Notes: generated by a model not told the origin, from the letters alone. Numbered from the stretch's first letter, positions 11,186 through 21,407 are shown. The stretch: 64,000 nt of DNA from Auriscalpium vulgare (GCA_019915015.1 JAHBBC010000002.1:2914001-2978000), one strand, 5' to 3'. A program made the numbers and translations.

Positions 11186-11275
11186 GGAAGGTGTGATTAA
11201 TGATTACTCGGAGGCTGTTTGTGATAGTAGTATTTATCACTTCGATTGAAGACTGCGGGGCGACGTTGAACTGAA

Positions 11276-12271
11276 CTATCTTCTATGCCGAGATCCAGCT
11301 CGCGCTGAAGTTACATGCCATTGCAATAGACGCATCGGAGAGTACAGGATGTTGTATTTCAACGCGTAAAAGCAGCAAGGGAAACAGGACTGGATATAAT
11401 GAAGCACAGCTGTATGATGCTCGATATCTCGCCGGAAGCGCGCGCGTCGGATGTCAGACCACTCGCCTGCAGCGATGCACTCCGCGCGTACGTCTCCCGG
11501 CGCAGCGGCAACCCGCCCGTACCTCGGACCCCTTGACCGTGACCGTGCAATTTGTGTGCAAGCCTCGCCACGGTCGTGTCCGACCAAACCCTCGCACGTC
11601 TATTCTGCTTTTGTGTTGCCCGCGCGTCACGTCGCATGTGCGATTGCAGTCAAGAAATGCGCCGGGCCATCCCAGCTGAGAATGCTGCCAGTGTGCGACG
11701 CATGTCCACCGCGCCCAGGGCGCCTCGAGGATGGCGCTCGGGTGGGAGGCGGCCGACTGGAGCAAGGTGTCTGGCGCGGCGAAATCAGAGCGAAGTCGTT
11801 TGCTTCATCGCTGGAAGCATATGCGTCCCGAAGCTCCCGCTCGGCGCGTTTCATGGTGGCACCTCCATACTCCAGCTGTGCGTGGCGACCGGCGCGCGCA
11901 TCGAGCAGAGCGCCTTGTGCGGCCGCTACATGTCCATTGTTGAGGGCCTTGTATGCAAGAGAGAAGCGGCGCTGGGATGCTGAACATCCTGGAGTGCGCG
12001 ATGTCCATCCAGATGGCAGTGTAGTCACCATTGTGCAGGCTATCGTGGCGATCAGGGGCTGGCGGATAAAGCGAGCCCGAAAGCAAGTCGTACCTCTCGC
12101 CGACGCAGCTGTCTGACGCACGCCTCGCCATTGATATGAGTGATTCGGCGTTCTCAAGGCGAACGAGTAACAGGCTCCGGAGTTTCTGCGTTGCCGGAGT
12201 GGAAAAGGGACGACGACTATTGCAGCCACCGGTCGGCGGTTGATCGTATCTTCGACCTCAGAGTCCATCAC
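11276..12271 (-). pseudogene. Relic related to the gene at 438-2212
   Basis: On the minus strand about 11395-11445 reads RFRRDIEHHTAVLHY, matching the 3' exon of the first gene (FRRDIELQLCSIYF), and nearby bases match too (cttccggcgagatatcgag). Upstream, 11800-11960 has a coding-like stretch (AAQGALLDARAGRHAQLEYG; MKRAERELRDAYASSDEAND). No continuous exon set could be assembled, so a decayed copy is the simplest reading. Confidence 0.3.
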
Positions 12272-12479
12272 TCTCCTGCGTCCGACAACTGCATAGTCCT
12301 TCAGCGATGCATAAATCTGTGCGATAGTTCAGTTTAGCGCGAGCGCAGATAGACAGCACTCACAGACGCCGCGACCGCGACCGCTCTATATGCAGGGACC
12401 GGGCGAGAATGCAGTTCGTCTCCGGCGTCCATCTACACTGCCCGACGTCCTAGACGAAATCATGTATGTTCGGAAGTCG

Positions 12480-12640
12480 TCACCCGGCGATTTGTTTTTC
12501 AGAGGATAACTGCGAGATGTTGATGGGTGAATTAAGCAGAGCTGGAGGGTGATGATGCTGTCCGCGCTCGAGCGACGGAAGACGAGCGGCGCGACGTTCC
12601 TGTGTCCTTGTCGCAGTGCGACTCGGCGTGCAGGCGTTGA
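12480..12640 (-). pseudogene. Second relic of the same family 3' end
   Basis: Reads VFRRSSADSIITLQLCLIHP on the minus strand, comparable with FRRDIELQLC of the gene at 438-2212 and the relic at 11.4 kb. Only the 3' end can be aligned. 12650-13180 holds small frames without recognisable features. Confidence 0.25.
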
Positions 12641-13183
12641 TGGTGCTATCGCAGGCGGACGCGACGCTCCAGGGCCCAACGGTAATGAGCGCTGGCTACG
12701 GTGAGGGCATGCACGCGTCCGATACCAATGTGTATCATCTTTGCATTCGTCAGCTCTCCAGTCGACGTGCACAAAGTTGCATGGAACGCACCAGCATGAT
12801 AGGATACTCCGCCGGGTCCTCCTATACTTGTCCTAGATCGAAAACTCCTGCCAGGGACGCAACGCTTGTCTCGAATAGATTTTCCTGTGGTACTCGTCGA
12901 CCGAACGATGATCAGGAAGCACAAGTTCTGCGTGGCTTTATCAACGGAAACGATGGAGGCTTGCAGCCTCGACGGGCGGAGAGGCTCGAGCGGTAGATCG
13001 AGGGAGCGTGAAAGGCGGGCCCGCGGCATCTACTCTTGTATGAGGCACAGCGACACGGCATTTTGCAAGGATACTGTAACTCACCTCGGCGGCGCCGATG
13101 CATGCGCTGTTTCACCACAACAGTGAGCCTTGGTCAGAATCCCCATCTCCCAGTAGTAAGCGGCTTGCGCAAGCGATGGTGTC

Positions 13184-13420
13184 GAGCATCGATAGCGATG
13201 CGGGGTGGGCGTGGCGATGAAGTACCAGGAAGGGGCGGCCCACAGCTGATGTCTGACGAGAAAAAAGTCTGCACACGGATGCGGAGCACACAACGACAAA
13301 TTGGACGAACCAGGGGGCGAGTGGCAGCGCTTCATTACTATAGGGCCCGAGATCTTGACTCTAGGCAAAGAGCCAGGAGGACGAGCACTTCATCGCGGTG
13401 GTGGTTCAAGTTGACGATGT
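13184..13420 (+). repeat. Repeat shared with 6221-6445
   Basis: Second copy of the block beginning gagcatcgatagcgatgcgg. It runs into a perfect palindrome at 13403-13445. No gene. Confidence 0.45.
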
Positions 13421-13445
13421 CGTGACGACATCGTCAACTTGAACC
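13403..13445. repeat. Perfect 21-bp inverted repeat (1-nt spacer)
   Basis: Arms 13403-13423 and 13425-13445 are exact reverse complements (ggttcaagttgacgatgtcg... and its complement) around a single G at 13424. It can form a strong hairpin or cruciform. It sits between the repeat at 13184 and R1 copy d, at the inner edge of the right arm of the inverted duplication. Confidence 0.85.
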
Positions 13446-13479
13446 CGTCGGAGGCATGCCGGCTTCCTCGGCCCGCAGC

Positions 13480-13532
13480 TGTAAGTTTGCACCCAATTTG
13501 GGGTTAGGTGTAGTCAGGCGCCGCCACGCCGC
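13480..13532 (-). repeat. R1 copy d, outer fragment
   Basis: Begins with agtttgcacccaatttgggg and the rest of the R1 outer end, and is cut at 13532 by the hAT-like insertion. The remainder of the copy resumes at 15241. Confidence 0.7.
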
Positions 13533-15240
13533 TAGAGCTCCAACCATATACTATACGTATACCACTTTTGGAAAAAATATACGGATAGGGTATATATAGG
13601 ATAGTAAACAGTTTTTATACGGTAACCATATAGTATTTGCACATGCTTTGTCATCTGCTCCTAAAGGATTTCCTACAGGGTCCGATCCCGTCGATTAAAC
13701 ACATGAAACTTCGCCTGTAAGCTTGTATACAAGTTCTAAGGCTCTGGGCATATGTCGCATCAATGAAGCCTCACTTGTTGACACTAGTCCTACATATATA
13801 TTGCACCGTAGCGTAGCCACAAACATAGTACTTGTATAATTAGCTCCTACTCTGCGAGGGATCTCACCGGCGCGTCCTGCGCATGACCTTCTCCTTCACC
13901 CTCTTTGAAGAATGCACTATCAATCACGAGGGCGTTGAGCAAGTTGAGCAAAAGAAGTCTCCCCCGCCATCGGGCACCACAGAGCAGGGTGGCGCGTTGC
14001 GCGGGGGCGGTGTCGAGGTTGATGTGCACGGTGCACATGGGCCGCCGCCGGCCGGCGTCGAGGCTGTCGTGTACCGCGCAAGCTCGTGCAGCGTCGGGCG
14101 AGTATGGTGTAAAGAGCGAGACGGGCATGCGGAAGGGCGCGTTGCGCGCTGTATCTGATCATGCGGAGGACTGTGGTGTGTGGTCAGTCGTTCAAGTTGA
14201 GGTTGTGTGGGAAGGGAGGGAGAGGGCACACCATTTGCGGTGTTGTCGCGCACGATGCGGCAGCAGGCGCGAGCAGCTGAGGTAGAGCGAGAGCCGGGAC
14301 ATGGTTGCAGAGAGAGGGACGTTCAACGCGCGGTGACTGCGTCGTCGCGACGCGCAGTCTGTCGCACCTGCACAAAGCGCCTACCCACTTGCCCTCATGC
14401 TTGTGGCTGCGCACCTGAGCTCTTCGATGTGCGCCGCCCCGCGGGCCGCGCTCCTTCCCCCCACAGTGCCGGCACACCTGTTTCCCCATCGAGCAGCGAG
14501 CAGTAAGCAGGCTATCGCAAATGAAGGGAAAATCTGAAGAGAAACCGGGCGAAATCCTATATCAAAGATATAGAGGGTGGAGAAGGGCGCATGCGCTCAG
14601 GATGCGCCGCGTGCGGGCAAGATGCGCGCGCGGGCAAGATTTAACTTGAGTTCGTCGGAGGAGTACGGTATGCTCCGCGGCCTTGTGAGACGTGCATCGT
14701 GAGGGGTACGTCTTTGGCACAGACTCAGACCGTGCGGCAACGAGATTCTGCGGCCACCCCCGGGGAACCCTGCGGTCAAGCACGCGTCGTCCGGGGTACT
14801 TGCCAGCTGTCGGACCAGTTTGCTCTGAGACGCAGCATGACGAGTGCAGCGCTGAGCAATTGCCTGCCATGTGAAGTGTAACGGTGCTCGACCATGTCTG
14901 GCATCGCTGGCCTGTGAGGACTTGGATTCAATGGTAGGCTGAGGAAGAGAGAGAGGGGCCAGGGCACGTCACCATGACCGGCTAATCCCGAGGGATAAAG
15001 CTTCCTTAAGGTTCCGTATATGGGCATGACATCTATATTGTATCAGGCTCAAGGATCGTACTGCAGCAACATCATAGTACTCTCTGACAGCAAAGTGCAA
15101 ATTGCTATTCCATATAAACTATCTGTATATCGTATATTTACTGTCTTTCGTCGATCCCAGGTTTATACGTATACGGTTAGCATATGTATAGGGTTATAAC
15201 CGGATATATACGGTAATTAGATAATAGAGTTGGAGCTCTA
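13533..15240. mobile_element. Non-autonomous hAT-like DNA transposon, 1708 bp
   Basis: Ends are perfect 12-bp inverted repeats, TAGAGCTCCAAC (13533-13544) and GTTGGAGCTCTA (15229-15240). The flanks carry an 8-bp direct repeat CACGCCGC (13525-13532 and 15241-15248). Removing the element rejoins R1 copy d. An 8-bp duplication with TAGAG termini is typical of the hAT superfamily. Both ends are AT-rich (atatacg/gtatac motifs at 13545-13640 and 15100-15225) around a GC-rich middle. The middle has only small overlapping frames and no hAT transposase or dimerisation motif, so mobility would depend on an enzyme supplied in trans. Confidence 0.85.
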
Positions 15241-15660
15241 CACGCCGCAAGTTGGCAACGGCACCTTCTCCTTGCTTTCTCCACTCACTGCAGATACAGT
15301 GCCCAGCCTATTTCGAAGCAAAAGGTGACTACGTCTATGACTCTCGGACATATATAGTTGTCGAGGGCCCTCCGATATCATATAGTCTCGGGACACAACA
15401 TAGTGGTCAAATCCCTCTCTCCCAGGTCTTTGGTCTCGAGTCTCGACATCCGCAACCAGCCCCGAGCTTCTGCAATCATTGGACGAAGTGCGTCACTATG
15501 AAATTGAATTGTTGGTTGTCGATGCTCATGTTATTCCCAGGTCTTGACTAGCAGTCTAGCACGCCACACTGAGTCCAGTGTACAAGCTTTCCTCCTTGAA
15601 GACGTAGGCGGTGCATAGCCTCTAGCCTGGCGGTAGGAAGCTGCCCATAAACCGGTACTT
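15241..15660 (-). repeat. R1 copy d, main part
   Basis: Reverse complement of copy c with the same internal blocks (caccttctccttgctttctc, cgaagcaaaaggtgac, gatgctcatgttattcccag). It ends upstream of the F-box gene at 15838, in the same relative position as copy c for its paralog. Confidence 0.7.
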
Positions 15661-15837
15661 CTACCGCCGCCCTTCAGCGCTCATAATTGCTAGTCCTGGA
15701 GAGCACTCGTACCTGGTCATCTCGGCCGAAGGAAAATTGGTCTTCCGCGATCGACGCCAGCGGTTACACACCAATGCCTTTCGTGAGTATTATCCTTGCT
15801 TGTCTTACTTAACAAGCTCATAGCGCCTCCGCAGAAC

Positions 15838-17352
15838 ATGTCCCAGGCCGACATAAAGACCGTCGACATCCTAGGCATCCTCGTTGCCCGCCTCCCGCTG
15901 GAGATCCTTGCCGCCATTTTTTACAGCCTCTCCTTCATCGCACTTCCCGGCTACCGCCTCCGGCCCGGGGTTGGTGATAGAAATGTTGCATCACGGACCA
16001 AGCTTGGCTGGCTCACTGTCACTCACGTCTGCCGGCGCTGGCGGTACGTTGCCCTCCAGGAGCCGGCCCTCTGGGCCAACATTGCTACCCCTCACCCTCT
16101 GGGTGACCGCTGGGCCAACGCCTTCTTCACCCGCGCGAAAGAATCCCCGCTCTCAGTCAGGCAGCCCGATGGCATGGGCCCCCTTACCCTGCGACAATCC
16201 GACCGCGAATTTATCCGCGCAAACCTTGCGCGCATACGTGTCCTGAGCATCAACTTCAGCTTGGCGGACCCCATCCTGGACATCCTTTGCTCCCCCGCAC
16301 CCGTCCTTCATGCCCTGGATCTCACCTTAACCCGGAATCGCACCACCCCGGATTTCGCCTTCGCCCTGGATCTCCCCTTCGCCGGCGCTCCCGCGATATC
16401 CCTCCCGGACAGTTTTCTCAGAGGGGCGCCGCTTCGGCATGTGCGTCTGCCACACGTCGCGGGACAGCTGCCGTGGACATCTCCGCTGCTCGCGAACCTC
16501 GTGTCGCTGGAATTCGAGATAAGCCCTACGCACGCGCAGAAAGTGGCACTCGAGGATGTGCTCGATGCACTGGGAAGAATGCCCACGCTGCAGCAGCTCG
16601 CCTTCAGCCTGGCGCTGGATTTGGCCGACCCGGGCGCGGCGGGCGCGGTCGCACTGCCGCAGCTGCGCCATCTCCAACTGCGCGCGGACATCGAGAGCGC
16701 CCACCGGCTCCTCGCGCACCTCGTCCTCCCCATCAGCGCGGACACGCAATTCGCCGTGCACTGCCACGCCTCCGCGCTCCCGGCAGCGGACACCGCGGCG
16801 TTTTTCTCCGCCATGACCGCGTCCTTCGCGGGCGTCCCCCCGCTCGCACACATCCGCATCACCCGCACTGTCGCCACGGGCGGGGGCCGCGTGTCCGGCT
16901 GGCGGGCGGGCGCGGCACGGGCTGCGCTGGATGTGGCGCTCTCCGACCGCACCCAGTTGAGCATGACGGCGCCTGCCCTCGCCGCGCTCGCGTCGGAGCA
17001 CCTCGAGGAGCTCAACGTGTACAGCGCCGACGCGGACCCGGCGTGGCTGGTGGCGTTGGGACGTGCGCCGCGACTGCGGGACGTCGCGGTGGACGGCCCC
17101 GCGGTGCGCGCATTCTGCGCCGCGCTCGACGATGCGCGCTTCCTGCCCGCGCTCTCGGCCCTCCTTATTGCGGGCCCGAGCTCGGTCGTGGCCGCCGACG
17201 TGCTGGCGGGCGTGCTGCCGCGGAGTCTCGCGCGCCGCGCCCGCACCGGAAACGCGCTCAAGAAGCTGGATGTGGTGGCATGCGGGGTGGACGAGGCGTG
17301 CGCGCGGGAGCTACAGGAGGCTGTGCCGGGGATGGAGGTCAACTGGCGTTGA
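15838..17352 (+). CDS. F-box protein, intact paralog of 8688-10148
   Basis: 504 aa from the ATG of MSQADIKTVDILG. The longer open frame upstream has no ATG and crosses a probable leader intron (gtgagtattatcc...ctccgcag, ending just before the ATG). F-box at about residues 15-90 (VARLPLEILAAIFYSLSFI; LTVTHVCRRWRYVALQEPAL). Leucine-rich body (LRHVRLPHVAGQLPW, LPQLRHLQLRAD). The tail is conserved with its paralog (VACGVDEACARELQEAVPGM). It lacks the acidic C-terminus of the 2360/6658 type. Predicted SCF substrate receptor. High similarity to the damaged copy in inverted orientation implies a recent local duplication. Confidence 0.8.
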   Translation: MSQADIKTVDILGILVARLPLEILAAIFYSLSFIALPGYRLRPGVGDRNVASRTKLGWLTVTHVCRRWRYVALQEPALWANIATPHPLGDRWANAFFTRAKESPLSVRQPDGMGPLTLRQSDREFIRANLARIRVLSINFSLADPILDILCSPAPVLHALDLTLTRNRTTPDFAFALDLPFAGAPAISLPDSFLRGAPLRHVRLPHVAGQLPWTSPLLANLVSLEFEISPTHAQKVALEDVLDALGRMPTLQQLAFSLALDLADPGAAGAVALPQLRHLQLRADIESAHRLLAHLVLPISADTQFAVHCHASALPAADTAAFFSAMTASFAGVPPLAHIRITRTVATGGGRVSGWRAGAARAALDVALSDRTQLSMTAPALAALASEHLEELNVYSADADPAWLVALGRAPRLRDVAVDGPAVRAFCAALDDARFLPALSALLIAGPSSVVAADVLAGVLPRSLARRARTGNALKKLDVVACGVDEACARELQEAVPGMEVNWR

Positions 17353-17483
17353 GAAGGGGAACAATGATGTACCGGTGGTTGATCTGGAGACTGGGAGAAT
17401 GCTAGCAGCGCAGTAGGACTTTCATGCTATAATCCAATACAAGGACTCATAAACATTCACAAGCATACTATCGCATCATAGTG

Positions 17484-17885
17484 TTTGCACCCAATTTGGG
17501 GTTAGGTGTACTTTGCCTCGCGGCCGCGGGCCCGCGAGATTCTGCACCATCTCCTTGCTTTCGCTTTCTCCACTGAACTACAGACACAGCGTCGTGAACA
17601 GCTCAAAGCCAAAAGCTGGTACGTCTATGTGAATCACAGATATGGAAGATGCTGAGTCGCTCGCATCGGCGACCGAACATAGTCAACGGTCCAATCCCTC
17701 GCCAAGCACACGCTTCCTCAACATCCACGCACAGCCCTGCGTCTCCGCAGTCCTCGGATGAGGTGCTTCCCTTTTACGTTTAATCCTCGGTGGTCGATGC
17801 TAATGTTGCTCCCCAGGCTTGCTAGCTGTTCGCGGTCTCGCACGACGCACTGAGTCTCCCGTAGGGCTGTACAAGCTTTCCTCCG
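17484..17885 (-). repeat. Dispersed repeat R1, copy e
   Basis: Starts gtttgcacccaatttggggt and carries the same ordered blocks as copy d. It lies 260 bp upstream of the F-box gene at 18144, in the same orientation relative to that gene as copies c and d to theirs. Confidence 0.65.
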
Positions 17886-18143
17886 TCTGTCACCAATTCT
17901 ACACACTATCGGTACCATCACAAACATAATTTCAGACCCTTTGCTGTTCCAACTAACTTCTGGATATTGTAGCTGTCAAGCCACGTCTCCAGAACGCCGT
18001 AAGAAGTTCATAGCGAGCAGGGCGAGAGGAAGCATCCCATACCCCAGTGCGTCTACTATTGCCCTCCAAAACTCACACTAACTGTAGTCCTTGATAGTAC
18101 CTGCACCCAGTCAAAGGGAGCTCTGTCCCTCACGATCAACGCG

Positions 18144-19196
18144 ATGGCAATCGTGCCCTTGGATGTCCAGACGATGTTCGTTGAATGGGTCTACAGACTG
18201 TCCCAGCATGGCGGCATCGACTACGCTACCCTTCGTGTCTGCGCTCTCGTTTGCAAAGCTTGGACATCCACAGCTCAGCGCCTCTTACTTCGCCGCCCTT
18301 TCCCTTTATTCACACATTTCCCCGACAAAGTCTTACACATGCTCCTGCTGATCCACACCCTGTGCGATCGCACGCTCCTGCTGATCCGCACCCTGCGCGA
18401 TCGACCGTCTCTCGCCACTCACATACTCAACATCAACATCATTATACCCAATCTCGAAGAAAGAATTTCTGTCCACCCTCAGTTGACGCTGCTGGAGCTG
18501 TGCCCGAGCGTCCAACGTATCGAGATCCACGTGCACTTTACCGCCTACCGGCAGTTGGAAGCTCTTGTGGCGCAGCTGCGATCCGTTGGTCTGCGCCCCG
18601 TCGTTCTCGACGTTGGTGGAAACGAAGAGGTCATCCACAACATCATAGATTTGTGGCCCAGTGTGCGCGTCCTACACTTCGCCCGACTTTGGCATGGGGA
18701 GAGCCATGATGTCCATTGGTCAGGCCGCGACGTGTCCTCCGTGGAGGCCTTGTCTGTCCCGCTCCACGACATCTTGACCATCCCGCTCGACGTCGATCTC
18801 CCCGCACTACGCGATGTAGAACTCACACACTGTATATGGGAGGACGACTCCCTGCGCAGGCGGTTGTTTGGAACACACATGCTGTCGCGGATTCACACGC
18901 TGAGGATCGCTGGACCCTTTCCACCCCACGATGTGTTCAAGCACATCCCGTGCCTCGAGAGCCTGGTATTTGACGAGCTTCCTGAGCCCGATGCAAATAT
19001 CTCGCTCGCCCTCCCGAAGACCCTTCGCCGTGTTGGGTACATCGTTACCGGCCTGCTCTACCCCTTCGAGCACGAGATAGAGCGTATCGAGCCTTTTGTT
19101 TCGGCACTGCGCGTGCTGCCCGAACTGCAGCGCGTCAGTGCGACGCGCCTCTCGTCTCCACACCAGCTCACTTGCTGGGAGTGGGCCGATGCTTAG
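18144..19196 (+). CDS. F-box-like/leucine-rich protein, divergent subfamily
   Basis: 350-aa intact frame. The N-terminus (VPLDVQTMFVEWVYRLSQ; YATLRVCALVCKAWTSTAQR) fits the second half of an F-box-like domain (C..VCKAW) and differs from the LPPEIL group. Leucine-rich segments follow (LTLLELCPSVQRIEI, LPALRDVELTHC, IPCLESLVFDELPE). Near residues 66-88 a 33-bp tandem duplication repeats LLLI(H/R)TL(C/R)DR. The last residues, TCWEWADA, recur as a nucleotide fragment inside an intron near 43.09-43.14 kb. A leader intron probably ends at the tgtag before 18088. Role inferred: SCF adaptor; the target is unknown. Confidence 0.65.
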   Translation: MAIVPLDVQTMFVEWVYRLSQHGGIDYATLRVCALVCKAWTSTAQRLLLRRPFPLFTHFPDKVLHMLLLIHTLCDRTLLLIRTLRDRPSLATHILNINIIIPNLEERISVHPQLTLLELCPSVQRIEIHVHFTAYRQLEALVAQLRSVGLRPVVLDVGGNEEVIHNIIDLWPSVRVLHFARLWHGESHDVHWSGRDVSSVEALSVPLHDILTIPLDVDLPALRDVELTHCIWEDDSLRRRLFGTHMLSRIHTLRIAGPFPPHDVFKHIPCLESLVFDELPEPDANISLALPKTLRRVGYIVTGLLYPFEHEIERIEPFVSALRVLPELQRVSATRLSSPHQLTCWEWADA

Positions 19197-19679
19197 CACG
19201 GCAATACGATTCCACATTGAATACTCTCCACTAATGGACCAAACAAATGTGAACATGAGAGTCCGAGTTGAATCCAGTAAGTATGAGCAATGACCCACAG
19301 CGCTTGACGACCTGCTACCTCCAGAATTGCGGGCGGAGGTGGGCAAGGAAAATATTGTTGGATATATCACGTGAGCAAGCTCAAGACCGTGTCGGCAACT
19401 TCCGGGTCCTATACAGTTCACACGAACCATATTTTGTATACATGTAGCTGGCTTAGTCTCGGAACCAGCCACATCGGAGTCAAAAAACAAGGCAAACGGG
19501 GACTCCTTAACGTCTGGGGACTTTGAACCGGCGGCACATGGATCGAGTGACTATGTCACTGATAGTCACCGCCTAGTCACTGATGCTACAGAGATTAAGT
19601 TATGTGACCAAGCGCGTTTGCGCGTCGTCACGTCAATATGCACGCATGCGTCTGCTGTTTGTTTACTGTAATCAACACC

Positions 19680-20195
19680 ATGGATGAAGCTCCCGACATA
19701 TTCACTGAGGAGGATGAAGATTTATTTGAGCATCTGTATGGAGAACATTACGACAGCGACCAATTTTCCGACGACGAGCAGTCCGAGACTCCCCTCCCTC
19801 CGCCTCCACCTCCCGCACCTCCACCCCCGCCAATCCATCCTGTTGACCCTATACAGTTGAAGCGCACGAAGCAGCTGAGAGATAACTTCAAGGGGAATAT
19901 CACCGAGGTCGCCCGAGATATCCTCTGTTATATGGACCGCAAGGGCATGAACCTGCCCTTCCTCCTCGACGTAGTGAGCTGGGGTGACGCGGGCTGCGTA
20001 GAAGACAGCAAAACCCGATATGAAAGAACGGGCCTGATGGTCAGTCAAGAACTCCCAAGCATCATCGCACGCTGGTGCCGTCCTCCGCGCACCTCTGGAA
20101 AGCCACGACGCACGGGCGGGTGCCGCTTCTGTCCCCATGCAAAATTTTGCAGTCGAGCATCTGGGCAATGTCATCAATCAGGAGCTAGCGTTCCA
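19680..20195 (+). pseudogene. Captured N-terminal fragment of a DUF6589-like protein
   Basis: From ATG 19680 it encodes an acidic start (DEAPDIFTEEDEDLFEHL), a proline run, then NITEVARDILCYMDRKGMNL, LLDVVSWGDAGCVEDSKTRY and LMVSQELPSIIARWCRPPR. I recognise this as the N-terminal signature of a large multi-copy Agaricomycete family, probably the one annotated DUF6589; the name is from memory and not certain. A frameshift near 20115 moves the continuing similarity (MQNFAVEHLGNVINQELA) to another frame, after which it stops. It lies wholly inside the Pack-MULE-like element. Confidence 0.6.
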
Positions 20196-20204
20196 TGTCA
20201 CTCC

Positions 20205-20400
20205 CTGTACAACACCTGTTCGCAGCCCCATTTTCGCAAACCGTGCGGCTTGGTCGTCCTCCAGCGCCTTGAGTGGCGAGACGATCACCGACGACGACCG
20301 TCATCTTGTTGGGGTATACGAAGTTTGGCATGACGAAGGGCATCGTCTTTCCGGCCCCTGTGCCCGCTATCACGGGTATATTATGCTCTGTATATTTAGT
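20205..20400 (-). pseudogene. Captured RecQ/DEAD-type helicase fragment
   Basis: The minus strand reads NIPVIAGTGAGKTMPFVMPN followed by FVYPNKMTVVV. This is a Walker A motif (GTGAGKT) in the spacing of RecQ-like superfamily 2 helicases, where xxIAGTGSGKTLPFVxP is usual. The next helicase motifs (normally SPLxALQxDQ) are replaced by unrelated sequence, and the upstream part ends at an intron-like tacag. Only about 55 codons are present, in the orientation opposite to the other captured fragment. Confidence 0.6.
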
Positions 20401-20923
20401 ACGCTGTGTTTCTTCCTTGCGCCGCACGCTCTGCGCAGGTTTTGCGTCGAGTGCAACAGGCCTCCGGCACCGGCCCGTGCTACCGCTGGCCAGTCAGTTG
20501 CTCACGGGCAAACCGCGACCTTTTGGAATGGTTTCTTTTGGCGGGTACGTGTTTTTTGACCTACTCTACCCATCCCCAGCTTCTCAGCCCTTAGCCGTAG
20601 ATGCCCCGACCTCTGTGAAAACCGCAGGCGGTACAGAGGTCGGGCTTAGTCTGCTCACGCGGCGGGTGCTTGCCGCTTATCTCCCCGTTATCTCTTGATT
20701 TTAATGGGCCCTCGCTCAGGCTCGCTGTCACGCTTGGGCCGATCCATGTGCCGCCGGTTCAAAGTCGCCAGACGTTAAGGAGTGTCTTTCCGTGTCTTTT
20801 TTCAGCTCCGCCACGGCTGGTTCCGAGACTATAGCTGGCTCTTAGCGTACACTGTTATCAGCCTATTCCCTCTCTCATCGTGCTTCGAGTGCATCGCACC
20901 CTCTTCTTGTAGATCATGTGGAC

Positions 20924-20972
20924 CATATTTGTTGGGGAAATTGGGTCCAACCCAATTTCCCCAACAAATATG
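20924..20972. repeat. Perfect 23-bp inverted repeat, 3-bp spacer
   Basis: Arms 20924-20946 (catatttgttggggaaattg...) and 20950-20972 are exact complements around 'cca'. It may be two element ends joined head to head, or a hairpin. It directly abuts the TGACGTCA hairpin at 20969-21022. Confidence 0.85.
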
Positions 20973-21022
20973 ACGTCACTCCGGTCACTAAACTGTCGGT
21001 TAGTTACCGGAGTGATGTCATA
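20969..21022. repeat. TGACGTCA hairpin 1
   Basis: Arms tatgacgtcactccggt (20969-20985) and accggagtgatgtcata (21006-21022) pair with one mismatch across a 20-nt loop. The same design (TGACGTCA next to CCGG, in inverted pairs) recurs at 21421-21475 and near 43240. Confidence 0.7.
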
Positions 21023-21407
21023 AGTCACACTGTTGCTATGGTAATAACAACATGTACCTACACACAAGGAAATGCACTTATGAGGCATATGGATAACAGC
21101 CCAGTTGGGGTGTTGTTTAATGTGTGGATGTTGTCTGCAGTGTAAGAGTGTCAGAGTGAGCAGAGTACAGATGTTGCTGAAGGTGCGCTAGCACTATGTG
21201 AGTATTGTCAGAAGATGTGAATACATAGTGATGACGGGCGACGTGGGTGACACGCTAGGGGTGGCATGCACCGTGAGCAGGTTGGGGCTCGGTCGGGGGG
21301 GTGCAGTGGCAGGTATCACGCCATGCAGGGTGCGTGTAGCTGCACCCGTCGATGCTGGCACTGGTGGACGGCACTGCTAGATGCCAAACAATAATTGTTG
21401 CCAACAC

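Larger units (their letters stand above)
15241..17432 (+). repeat. Right arm of the inverted duplication (main part)
   Basis: Carries R1, a promoter region, an F-box gene and its 3' flank in the order opposite to 8622-10820. With the hAT-like element removed, the right arm extends to 13480, leaving about 2.65 kb between the two arms (10820-13480). Confidence 0.75.
19454..20831. mobile_element. Pack-MULE-like element with captured gene fragments
   Basis: A 92-bp imperfect inverted repeat forms the ends (19454-19545 and 20740-20831; outer run tagtctcggaaccagcc, inner run gaaccggcggcacatggatc). An exact 9-bp direct repeat TAGCTGGCT flanks it (19445-19453 and 20832-20840). Long terminal inverted repeats plus a 9-bp duplication are diagnostic of Mutator-like elements. 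No MULE transposase is present. The 1378-bp interior holds part of one gene on the plus strand and a helicase fragment on the minus strand, which is the Pack-MULE pattern. Confidence 0.85.

Noticed and set aside
14184..14489. Minus-strand frame with VCRHCGGKE in the hAT-like element, considered as a zinc finger
   Set aside because: Only one Cys pair and no BED finger or transposase context.
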